From Sordariomycetes sp. S80-01Y (lineage: Eukaryota; Ascomycota; Sordariomycetes): a stretch of 64,000 nt of DNA. Both the position numbers and the translations under genes were made by a program. A model generated the notes under the pieces. That model worked only from the letters and a program-made list of their open reading frames with translations, ran no database searches and was not told where the DNA came from. The stretch covers positions 3,286,001 through 3,350,000 of the forward strand of contig JAXQJY010000032.1 in assembly GCA_037042185.1 (NCBI GenBank), written 5' to 3'. Shown piece after piece: positions 11,748 to 20,812 of the stretch. The number at the start of each line of letters is the position of its first letter. Within the stretch, counting starts at the first letter, position 1.

Positions 11748-11876
11748 ATGTTGGGCCCTGATTCGCTCTCGATCCCTGGCACTGGTGCTACTGCAGCGCG
11801 CTCAACTAGAGCAGAGCAAAGACGCCAGCGGCAACCACACACCCTGCGGCAATGCCATGCCTCGCCCCTCCACTGA
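11748..11876 (+). CDS. Possible 42-residue ORF behind a TATA box, antisense to the GPI-protein gene
   Basis: The first ATG after the TATA box and CT tract opens a frame of 42 codons plus stop (MLGPDSLSIPGTG..., Arg/Gln-rich end). It overlaps the 3' end of the minus-strand gene ending at 11806 by about 70 bp. There is no recognisable domain. It is listed because the promoter-like architecture is unusually clean; it may be only the head of a noncoding antisense transcript. Confidence 0.18.
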   Translation: MLGPDSLSIPGTGATAARSTRAEQRRQRQPHTLRQCHASPLH

Positions 11877-12279
11877 AGCTGTCTCCTCCATCACTACCGT
11901 CGTCACCACCCCCCTGACCATTGACAGTTCCATCATGCTCAATCGTGATGTCCTCGGTCAGCCCTTGGGGCGTACAGATTGTGCCCTCGGCGAGGTCCAT
12001 AACCTGCGACCACCTCCCTGAGGCACATCGCTGCCAGGTGTCCGGCATGCAGTTCCACTGGCCTTCGGGCGAGCAGTCTTCACCTTCGGGCTGGTTGCGT
12101 TTCAGGGCGGTCGGAGGGTTTTGGCGTGGGATGAAGACATCGGAAGCTTTGAAAGTGCGAGTGCGAGTGCGAGGTTGAGAACCGGAGCGGGGAGCTCGAA
12201 TGATGTCTTGAGCAGATACTTGAAGCGCTAGCATCGCAAGGCCCAGATAAAGTAATCTGATCATGCGAAGCGAGGCCAT
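11806..12279 (-). CDS. Small secreted, probably GPI-anchored protein with a Cys-rich domain
   Basis: 157 residues if translation starts at MASLRMIRLLYLGLAML, which gives a textbook signal peptide ending near VSA-QD; the frame stays open upstream, but those residues look non-native. After a basic linker comes a domain with cysteines in the order C-x7-C-x7-C-x16-C within EDCSPEGQWNC...WQRCASGRWS...GTICTP. The aromatic and Gly-x-Trp pattern resembles small chitin- or glycan-binding modules, but I cannot assign a CBM family. A Gly/Asp/Ser spacer and a C-terminal hydrophobic tail (GIAAGCVVAAGVFALL) after a small-residue site (SFSGG) fit GPI attachment. Expected location is the outer plasma membrane or cell wall. 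Confidence 0.7.
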   Translation of the reverse strand: MASLRMIRLLYLGLAMLALQVSAQDIIRAPRSGSQPRTRTRTFKASDVFIPRQNPPTALKRNQPEGEDCSPEGQWNCMPDTWQRCASGRWSQVMDLAEGTICTPQGLTEDITIEHDGTVNGQGGGDDGSDGGDSFSGGARHGIAAGCVVAAGVFALL

Positions 12280-13291
12280 CTTGCTGTTTGCAACGGGGGC
12301 TTCCGGCCACGCGTTCCTTTGTCGATCGCCGAGTCGATGAACTGGGGGCCGCCGCGGCGCCGGGAATTGTGGGGGTTTCGACGGACAGAAGCAGGAGACT
12401 TCCGAGTCGGGGCCGGTGTGGAGATCCGGGGCTTGGGCGGACGATGGCACGGCGTTGAGTTCCCAAAGTCTTCTTCTCAAGGAGCGTGTCAGAATGTGTA
12501 ACGAGAGACTCCCTCGTCTGGCGATGACTGATCGATCAATTTTCAAGCCGCAGGTCAGTGGAATGGGAGCCCTCTTCTACCTCGCCAAGTGGGTTCAGTT
12601 GATGCCCAGCGGCGGGGTGTGACGGCGTGGTGAAGCGCTATTGGAGAGGGAGGGACAGCAGAAGTTGATGCAGGTGGTCATGTAGGAACCAAGTTTGAGT
12701 GATTCGGGTCAGGCTCGAGTAAGTTGACGTGACACACCTGAGGGGGGTGGGCTATTTGGTTTTATTTTTGTGAAAGGGCGAGGCTATGCACGAGGTTGCT
12801 CAGTGAGGCCAAGCGCGGTGAGTTGTTGACTCTGTAGCCCACAATTTTTCTTGGTAGCTGGGGGCGGTGAGGCAGACGGGATGAAATTTGCGAGGGAAAA
12901 TGTTGACTCATTCGAAATCTCAACAGTGAAGGTCACTTTCGATCCCAGCTGCTAGTGGGAAAAGGCCTGGATTTGCGTGGCACTTGTCTGCGGCCAGTGT
13001 CATGTGTAGCTGCTGCGATATCCTTACACCAGACTTGAACGACGACCACTATTATACTCAGAGGACTAGGAAGCATGTCGAGCGCTAGAATGGGCTTTCT
13101 CTATCTAGACCCTACTTCCAAAATGGAAGGAAGTGATGATATAGACTTTTCTCTAATACCAGTTCTATGTTATTGTAGCTGCGAAGTGCTCCCTTACCCA
13201 ATGGTGTCTATCGCTCAAAGTCCAACCCCAAGCTCTTGAGAAGCCCAAGGAGCGATCTCTAAAAAGATCAACTTCTCTTCTGCCCGAAGAC
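12280..13291. other. Intergenic region upstream of the GPI-protein gene
   Basis: No gene seen. Only short frames without codon bias. The proximal part should carry the promoter of the GPI-protein gene. Confidence 0.6.
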
Positions 13292-13567
13292 TCAGACACC
13301 GCCTTTAGCCCTGCGCACGGACAGCTCCACCACCTCACGCGCCTTCTGCTCCCTCAGCCGACGACGCTTGATCTTGCGCCGAACGAGAACGGCAGTGACG
13401 ACGAAGATGATGCAAACGATGATGGAAATGAGGATTGCGGAGGCGACGATGACAGTTTGGTCGTAGGAACGGCGCTGCGCGGGGAGGAGAGTCGTGGTGC
13501 CGTTGGTGTCAGGGTCTTCGAGATGATCGAAAGTCCCGGGCGTGAGGTGGGCGGTGTTGGGTTCCAT
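13292..13567 (-). CDS. Small single-pass membrane protein
   Basis: 91 residues from an ATG at 13567. A polar N-terminal segment with one N-glycosylation sequon (NGTT) is followed by a strong transmembrane helix at about residues 39-63 (VIVASAILISIIVCIIFVV) and then a very basic tail (RRKIKRRRLREQKAREVVE). There is no signal peptide, so a type III orientation with the basic tail in the cytosol is likely by the positive-inside rule. I recognise no family. It lies between two secreted-protein genes on the same strand. Support comes from the coherent topology rather than similarity. Confidence 0.5.
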   Translation of the reverse strand: MEPNTAHLTPGTFDHLEDPDTNGTTTLLPAQRRSYDQTVIVASAILISIIVCIIFVVTAVLVRRKIKRRRLREQKAREVVELSVRRAKGGV

Positions 13568-14218
13568 GGTGAGTCTTAGGAAATGGCAGCTGAGAACTGA
13601 TCAGAGATTGAGCTGAGTATCTGGTTTCAGTGAAGTCCTACATGTGTCGTGCCTTGGTCTCGCGTTCTTGAAGTCTGCATTTGTCGCCGAGAGCCTGGAA
13701 AGAAGACGACGCTTAGAGAGCGACATGCCAGGTTTTTGTCCATCTGCTATCATGGCACTGGGCGCTTTCTCGAGACCTTTTTCATATTTGAAGCGCACAC
13801 ATCATGCCGTTTACATTGTTCCTGGTACAATCAGGTTTCGTTCTTTGTTCTCTGCCTCAAGCGCTGGGTCGACTTGTCTGACGATAAAGCCTGCATGCGC
13901 TAATGTAGGAACAGCGCCGTGAGAACTGATATATTTCCTCAGGGCAACAGCCACGCCACTTCTGATATTGAACAGCATTTTTCATTTCTCTTTGTCTATG
14001 TCTGCTCGCTCACTAGCGTTATGAAGTCACATATATATGCATTTGCCCAATCATGACTCCCTGGCGCAATGTAGCGCCCGTTTACATGAGCACATCGAAA
14101 CCGTCTTTTCCCGCCAAACTCCTGCGCTGAAAATCATAACTCATCACTGTATCCCGAATCTCAAACCACGGCGTGCCTTTGGGCTTCGTACAAAATCGTT
14201 GCTCATATTAGTAGTCCA
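13568..14218. other. Intergenic
   Basis: No gene supported. Overlapping frames at 13644-13922 (+) and 13601-13798 (-) are short and lack features. Confidence 0.6.
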
Positions 14219-14986
14219 TCATTGCTTCCATTGCGTAGAGTCCGTCGCGTTCCAAGGGGGGTAGGTCGTGTGCCACTGGCCGTTGTCGTGGCTCTTCGTG
14301 TCCGGCCACTGGCCATCATCGAATGTCTTTGAAGAGCTGGTCTTTGTTTTGGTGATGAATGTTGTTGGTTTTGGTGCCGTCGTGATGTCGGGCAGAGTAA
14401 CAGTGGGCCGCCACGTCGGCTTCTCAGGGGTAGGGGTGCTGATTATGGTTGAGCTAGGGGGCTCCTCCGTGATGACCTGGGTAGTTGGCGCCGGTTCAGG
14501 TTCAGGTTGAGGGGCAGGTGGCGGTGGTAGAGGCTCTGGTGTCTGGGTCACGTAGACTGTTGTGGTGACATCGTCGTCCATGTCAATGACAGAGACGACG
14601 GTTTTGGTGGTCGGCAGCGCTTTGGTGACAGTCTTCGTGTCGACATCCGGCTCTGAGGGCACAGTCTTCGTGAGAATCTTGGTAACCGGATCATCCGTCA
14701 CAGTACGGATGAGGGTAACTACGCCATCGCCATCTCCATCGCCATCGTTGCCGTCCCCGTCTTCGCCTCCGTCGGAACCATCATCAGGATTGGACCCGTC
14801 GCCTGATCCGTCCTCGTCTCCTTCGTCGGGGAAAAGGGGAAGGACAGAATATTTCGGCTTGTCGTTTTGCGCCACCCGGGCTTCCAGGTCCCCTGCTGGC
14901 GTTGAGTCTCCCAGTGGGTGCGCGAGAGCAACTCCACTTGTCAAAAGCTTCGAAAGGGCGATCAGAAGAGGCACCGAAGTCCGCAT
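14219..14986 (-). CDS. Secreted Asp/Gly- and Thr/Pro-rich surface protein
   Basis: 255 residues from MRTSVPLLIALSKLL, chosen because it starts a signal peptide (cleavage near ALA-HP); the frame continues upstream without features. Residues about 54-84 are almost only Asp, Gly, Glu, Ser and Asn, encoded by an imperfect GATGGCGATGG-type repeat around 14725-14830. The rest is Thr/Pro/Val-rich with repeated TKTV-like and TTxV blocks and a Pro/Glu run (PPPPAPQPEPEP). Such regions are usually heavily O-mannosylated in fungal wall proteins. There is no GPI tail, catalytic motif or known domain. One N-glycosylation sequon (NAT) lies near the end. Probably a secreted or wall-associated structural protein; its function is unknown. 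Confidence 0.65.
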   Translation of the reverse strand: MRTSVPLLIALSKLLTSGVALAHPLGDSTPAGDLEARVAQNDKPKYSVLPLFPDEGDEDGSGDGSNPDDGSDGGEDGDGNDGDGDGDGVVTLIRTVTDDPVTKILTKTVPSEPDVDTKTVTKALPTTKTVVSVIDMDDDVTTTVYVTQTPEPLPPPPAPQPEPEPAPTTQVITEEPPSSTIISTPTPEKPTWRPTVTLPDITTAPKPTTFITKTKTSSSKTFDDGQWPDTKSHDNGQWHTTYPPWNATDSTQWKQ

Positions 14987-16208
14987 CTTGAACTGATCTC
15001 GCAAAGTCGATACTGTGAAGGGAGAAGCAAGGATGGGAGGAGAGGGAGATTGTCCCAATGGACGTTTTCAACGTGTCAAGGCAGTAGTAGTAACACAAAG
15101 CCAATCATGCAAGGAGGAAGCGTGCATGAACGCCCGTCACAAATTGGGGCCATGGTGGTCAGTATTAAAGGGGAGCATAATGCGATGGCTGGTCACTAAG
15201 AAAGCTGCGAATTGGTGGTGGTTGGGTAGAGAGTTGGCGGCTGGTGGATCTGATTCGACGGAATCGACACCAGCCACCTCAAAAACCCGGCGGGCCCCAC
15301 ATGGCTTCCGGTGGCTCTACAGCACACCGCGGCTGCTCTGGTTCTGTTTCATGTGCTGGCGTTAAGCTGATGAGACCTTTGAAGGAGGTTCTTCTCCAGG
15401 TAGCTGCAAGGTTTTGGAGATTTGTCAGGGCTCATCGTCAGCTCTACGTACTATGGTGAATTGTAGGGAACAGGAGATTGTGGCGGAGCTGTGGCTGCGT
15501 ATTGTCGTATCTGGCTTAGCGTGGCTGTGGAGGGGCAATTCAAGCTCACCCCACATGGACTTGATGGTGATCATGATGAGGTGCATTTGACCAGCTGCAA
15601 GTCGAGGTTTTCCGGGCTGTGGGCATCCCTACGTGCTGCGCGCGGATGCTCGCTGCGATACCCGCATTCCGAGGGTGATTTGGAAGCGTGTGGAAGCGGT
15701 TCGGGGCTCGGGGTGATGCTCCTCCAGGCACGCGACAGCTCGCGACTCGCCCTGGCGAAGAGACACTTGCGATGTCTTACAGGTGGCTGAATCACTACGA
15801 GGATCGAGGCCTCAAATAGAACATATCTCATCTGTTGTCGAAAGTGCGCGTTATTCAGTCAACGAGTGTCTGAAAAGCCAAGACCCCAAGGCCCTAACAA
15901 ACCACATCTGGGTTTGGTGGTGTCATGGAGATGTTTGGGGTACTGGGTGAGCAGCTGCGCGGGCAGCAGCTCAGCTCCCGGGACGTGTGGATGACGTTTG
16001 TTAGTGGCCCTTGCCACGCAACCAGCTCAGCCCAACGCTCCACGCGGCGGCAGGTCACGATCGCACCAGGAAGCTGGGCACGAACTTATATTCCGCAGAT
16101 TCGCATCCTCCGCATCTGTCGCGCGAGTGCATCGTTCACGCCGCCGCTCTCCCCTACTACCTCTCAACACGCGCAATTGGCCCCGTCCAAGGCCCCGCGG
16201 TTCTAGAC
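14987..16208. other. Intergenic region between divergent genes
   Basis: Holds the promoters of the secreted-protein gene (minus) and the annexin gene (plus). No convincing coding sequence; the frames near 15491-15831 look like chance. Confidence 0.6.
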
Positions 16209-17750
16209 ATGTCTTACCAGGGCTACGGCCAGCCGCCTTACGGCCGTGAGTCTCCCCCGCAATCGGCTACGACATTTCCATGTCTTGTTTCGTGCGTTGC
16301 CAACTGACTTGTCGCAGAGCCGCCGCCACCTCAAGGCTACGGCCAACAGCAGTATCCCCCTCCCCAGGGCCAATACCCGCCGCCGCAGCATGGCCATTAC
16401 CCTCCGCCGCAGCAGGGACACTACCCTCCGCCTGCTGGGCAGTACCCTCCTCCTCAGCAACAGGGCGGCTACTACCAGCCGCCTCCGGGTCCGCCGCCTC
16501 AAGGACACTATCCTCCCCCGCAAGGCCCTCCGCCAGGGCAATACCCGCCTCAGCACGGTGGTCACCAACCCCCGTATGGCCAGCCGCCCCCCGGCCAGTA
16601 CGGCGCGCCTCCTCCAGCACACTACAACACGCCTCCTCCCCCTCAACAGTACGGCCACTCGCCAGCTCCTCCTGGCCAGTACGGCGCGCCTCCTCCCGGT
16701 CAAGCTCCGTATGGTGCACCCCCTGCACAGCCAACACCGCCATCACTAGGTTACGGTCCTCCACAATCGATACAATGGGATGGCGGCCCTGATGCGCAGG
16801 CACTGCGGGCTGCCATGAAGGGATTTGGCACCGATGAGAAGGCCTTGATCAAAGTCCTAGCCGACAAGGATCCCCTACAGATTCTCACCATTAGGACCGC
16901 CTTCGACAAGACTTTCAAGCGTAGCTTGCTGGAAGACCTGAGGAAAGAGACCAGCGGATGGTTCGAAAAGGGACTGCTTCAGCTTGCGCGCGGCCCCCTA
17001 TACGCCGACATACACAACTTGTACGAGGCCATGGACGGACCTGGCACGAAGGAGATTGTTCTCAACGACATCTTGCTGGGCAGGTCGAATGCCGATATGA
17101 AGGCCATCAAAAGCGCATTCAAGCAAACATTCGGCAAGAGTCTGGAGTCCATGGTCAAGGGTGACCTTAGCATGAAGACCAAGAGACACTTCATGCTGGT
17201 CCTTGCGGCCAATCGCACAGAGGACTCCGCTCCGGTGGATCAGCGCCAAGTTGAGAAGGACGTCCAGGACTTGTACAAGGCTACGGAGGGCCGCATGGGT
17301 ACAGACGAGATCTTGGTTTGCCAGATCTTGACTCAGCGAAGCAACGACCAGATCCGGGCTATCGCTCACGCGTACAAGCAAAAGTTCAGGAAAGACCTGG
17401 ATGATGTGATCAAGAGCGTAAGTTCAACGTATCCGAAAGACTCAAGACGCAGTGCTAAACTTTACAAGGAATTCTCTGGCCACATGAGAGATGCGCTCCA
17501 CTTTCAGCTTCGCGAAGGAGTGGACAAATACATGCACGCCGCCAACCTCATGGAGGAGTCTATGGCCGGCATGGGAACTAAGGATCACCTTCTTGTCGCG
17601 CGCACAGTTCGCTTCCACTGGGACAAGGGCTACCTCGCCAATGTCAAGGCTGCCTACCAGCAACGGTACCGCAGAAGTCTTCGTGACCGTATTAAGGGCG
17701 AGACGTCTGGGGATTACAAGGCTCTCATGATCGCCTGCATCGGGGATTAA
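16209..17750 (+). CDS. Annexin (four-repeat calcium/phospholipid-binding protein)
   Basis: Three exons, 16209-16245, 16318-17417 and 17469-17750, give 472 residues. About 150 N-terminal residues are a Pro/Gln/Gly/Tyr-rich low-complexity tail with repeated QYPPP and QYGAPPP units, as in other long-tailed annexins. Four annexin repeats follow, each with the type II calcium-site loop: MKGFGTDEKAL, MDGPGTKEIVL, EGRMGTDEIL and MAGMGTKDHLL. It should bind acidic membranes in a calcium-dependent way; a role in secretion or membrane repair is family knowledge. Intron 2 (17418-17468) is 51 nt without an in-frame stop and is recognised only because its removal restores the repeat (DVIKS joined to EFSGHMRDAL); see findings. 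The first intron (72 nt, GTGAGT/CAG) follows codon 12. Confidence 0.95.
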
Positions 17751-18786
17751 AGTTATGTTTCAGGTCTTCCACGAGCATGGTCTCGTTGTATCGGTCCGGG
17801 CTTTAGGCGCGCCGGCGTTTCCTCATCATCCTTATGGGTGGTTTCAATATACCTTTTGCATTCAGTCACCGCAAGTACCCTGACTCGATGTCATGAACTT
17901 TCTCAAGGAACTCACATGTGCAGTTTCTGGAACATAGTCAAACTTCTAGCTCCGTCACGACACACAGCCATGCATCACTGCCAACCTTGTGTTACGCGCC
18001 TGCGCTAAGCGACAACCACCAGCGGGCTCCCGTCAAACGAGATGAAGTGACGTGGTTGTTTTCACATCGACTTCAGGTGCTATGCTGCTGCAAGATTCAC
18101 TGTTAGTGTTCCTAAAAGTGATGGCGCTGCCCCTCCAATGTTCAAGTGGAAAAGGGGGGCGCATCAAAACAGTCAACAGACGCACCAAGAAATACTGGCC
18201 CAAGAAGGTCGCAAGACGTCCAGGTTTCCATTTCCTTATCAACTGCCACCTCTTGTTCGACATGGTGACGGAGAGGAAGCCGCATGAGCTGCGCTTGCTC
18301 TTGTCCATCAGCCATTCACAGGGAGCACCACCGGTCAACCCTGCCTTGATGACGGGCGTGTCTTGTTCATCCTTCATGGAATTCACGGAGTTGACAGCAT
18401 TCTGGAGATCACTCACAACTCCGTGCAACTTTTTTCAGAATACTTAAGTTCGATCTTAACTTTGTGTTTCTTTTCTCTTTTCGTCCCCTACCGACAAGAA
18501 CCTTCACTTTTTTGCCTAGGAGAACAGACCCTTGCCTTATGGTCAGGCTATGAGCCTTGCCTTACATTCAATCATTGAGCAACTTCTTCATCATCTCCGC
18601 ATTACCCTTAATAGATCTGCTGTCGACCACAGACCATAGGTTACTTACTCCAAGAACGCACTCAGCGGGAGGCACCGTCAGTCTTCTTCGCTTGCTGAAG
18701 GTGGGAGAAACCCAGAATCGCCACCAGTCTCGTTCTGAGCTTTCACCGCTTCGCCAAGCTTTGAAACCGACAAACAGACGTTGATC
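17751..18786. other. Intergenic
   Basis: No gene supported; frames at 18033-18447 on both strands lack domain or codon evidence. The last part is pyrimidine-rich and probably the leader and promoter of the next gene. Confidence 0.6.
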
Positions 18787-19719
18787 ATGGAGCGTCCAGA
18801 AGACACTGAAGATTTCATCTCGACCGGATTTGGGATCCAATTCAACCCAGCGTCGTCCCGTCGCTTGTCGTCGTTTAGCGACGGGGCCGCATCAGCATGC
18901 TCCCTGCCCACCACGGGTGACGCATCTTCCCCGGAAGCCTTCGAAGATTTGGGAACTCACTCCGTTAGCGCACCTGCTCTTCTCAATCTCTGGTCTCCCC
19001 AGGATGAGCGGTTCGCCAAGATGTTCCAAAGCTGGGACTGTCTTCCTTTCGATCCCGAGCGCAGCTCCGAAGATAGACACGTGATTCTTTCCTCTATGGA
19101 AGCCCTCATCTCACCCTTTGAAGAAGCAATCAACCACTCCGACGAGGGCTTCAGGCAGTGGATACTCCGCCATCAAAGGGCCATGGACCTTGGGCTCTCG
19201 CCTGAGCCTGACTGGCCTAAACTAAAGGATGAGCGCGGCGTCTGGAGCAATGAAAGGTGGATTACGAGATATGGGTACGTTGTGAAGAAGCGTGAGCAGC
19301 TCATCGCCGAGCGCCGCGAGGAAGACGGTATCACGACTCCTTTCAGAGGTCTGCTGGCCCAACGCCCTGCACGGACGATGGGTCTGAACAAGGCACAGCC
19401 CAACAGCGATAAGAACTACCTGCCGACATACTGGGCCCAACCTGTAGCCGAACATCCCGTTATGGAACCTCAGTGTAAGGGGGGTGCAACCCAACAGAAT
19501 GTTGTTGGTCTCTGCGCGGGACAAATGGCTTCTGCCGGCCAAGAAAGCCCACCTGCGCTGACCGACATGAGCTCCCCTTCTGAACTATCGAGCCCCCTCT
19601 GGGTGCCGTCGACAACAAGCTGGATCTATCATCTGGCTGGAAGCGGAAGCCCGACCTCCAAGAAAGGCGGAAGGTCTGTGGGCCTGGATGCTATCAAGAT
19701 AGATAGTGATTCGGAGTGA
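18787..19719 (+). CDS. Hypothetical fungal protein
   Basis: 310 residues from the ATG at 18787 (MERPEDTEDF), single exon. There is no signal peptide, membrane helix or family I recognise. The middle (about residues 75-190) looks ordered and helical with regularly spaced Trp (FQSWDCLPFDP, RQWILRHQRAMDL, SNERWITRYGYVVKKREQL), while the N- and C-terminal thirds are Ser/Pro-rich. The end is acidic (DAIKIDSDSE). Continuous coding over 930 bases with G/C-rich third positions supports a real gene. Lineage-restricted distribution is likely but untested. Confidence 0.6.
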   Translation: MERPEDTEDFISTGFGIQFNPASSRRLSSFSDGAASACSLPTTGDASSPEAFEDLGTHSVSAPALLNLWSPQDERFAKMFQSWDCLPFDPERSSEDRHVILSSMEALISPFEEAINHSDEGFRQWILRHQRAMDLGLSPEPDWPKLKDERGVWSNERWITRYGYVVKKREQLIAERREEDGITTPFRGLLAQRPARTMGLNKAQPNSDKNYLPTYWAQPVAEHPVMEPQCKGGATQQNVVGLCAGQMASAGQESPPALTDMSSPSELSSPLWVPSTTSWIYHLAGSGSPTSKKGGRSVGLDAIKIDSDSE

Positions 19720-20812
19720 ACACTGGTACCATGAACCATGACGGGAGGGTAGATCCAAGGTTGGCAGCTGTGTGTGATGAGAGGGCCCTTTGTTCGGGGG
19801 CCACTTTGGCTTTGGCTTTGTCTTAGGCGACACAATGGGTGACGAGCTGGCTTTGGATGGCGATGCACTGGGGTTTGGTAGTAAGTCGTAGTCGCAGTAG
19901 TAGGTACGTAAGCTGGCCAAGCAAAATTGAAGGCGCAGACGAGGTCTGTTGTTTAGAATCGCTCAATGCAACCCTAACCATTGGCACTGGCGCTGGCAGC
20001 TTTGTCAGTGGTATTATATTGCCAGCCTGAGCCTAGGTGGAAGACAAGCATGCCGACTTTCGCCAGGCCGTGGGGAATATAAAATAAAGCCAAACCTACC
20101 TATAATTAGACTAGTCTAGTTTGACTTAGGATGCGACAGTGCATAACGAGACCCTTTACGTGGACTCTGCAGATCATTAGCCCCTAAGTCTTTTAATCAA
20201 TTTGGGCGGCATCGGACTAAATTATTTGCGACTATTTAAGAACCCACAGCCCTAAGTTATCGGCGCGCTAGTGTTAGAATTCAAGCCACCCGAGCAATTG
20301 AAGGACGTTGATTGGCTAATGAAGAGGGGCAGCAGTAAAGGTGGGTCTTTCTTAGCTAACGTGCCAGGCTGGAAAAAAAGGAGGTTAAAAAGGCGCCTAA
20401 GGCGCCCACTTAGGGATTATTAGGGCCCCGTTCGCGATAGATTCGCGTCACCGAACATCAGGTTGTAGCGCGCATAGCCACGAGCAGTGAACTACGCGCT
20501 GGGCTCAACTTACGAACACCGCTCTAATTGCTTGGGGTGGTGCGCATCGGCAGACTCGAGTTCTCTGACCTGCACGAGAAGTCTAGGTGCTTCTTGGTGC
20601 TGCGCGTGAGGAAGGAGCGAGGTGCATGACCGACCAGATTCAAATCTACGATCGCTTCAAATAGCTTGGCGATCGTCTCAGTCCTACTATCGGGCTGCTC
20701 TTGAGGCGGCCCCGATCTTTGGTGCGAGCAAGGTCGAGGTCGAGACGGCGTCACCGAGATCGTAGCAAGGGCACTTGACATTTTATATGCTACAAGTTTT
20801 TCCGCCGCCACC
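19720..20812. other. Intergenic region with an AT-rich, possibly degenerate segment
   Basis: No intact gene. The segment around 20080-20410 is distinctly AT- and TA-richer than its flanks, with recurring CCTAAG words and a short open stretch that might be a decayed element. The last 40 bp lead into the zinc-finger gene. Confidence 0.5.
20392..20406. repeat. 15-bp near-perfect palindrome
   Basis: GGCGCCT-A-AGGCGCC, two 7-bp arms around one base, inside the AT-rich segment. It could form a hairpin or be a binding site; it might also mark the end of a decayed element. Confidence 0.4.

Larger units (their letters stand above)
10998..11805. other. Intergenic region with the SDR promoter
   Basis: Contains a minus-strand TATA box at 11065-11071 for the dehydrogenase and a plus-strand TATA box at 11695-11701. 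The open frames at 11163-11736 lack domain or codon support. Confidence 0.6.

Noticed and set aside
9856-14986. SDR plus secreted proteins as part of a secondary-metabolite cluster
   Set aside because: No synthase, P450, methyltransferase or transporter gene lies within reach.
16203-16803. Minus-strand ORFs of 166 and 178 codons
   Set aside because: Low-complexity Arg/Leu and Ala/Glu/Gly translation of the annexin Pro-rich repeat on the opposite strand.
17418-17452. 35-nt intron (GTAAGT to GACGCAG) in the annexin gene
   Set aside because: Too short for a fungal intron and it puts a stop codon directly after the junction; the 51-nt alternative restores the annexin repeat.
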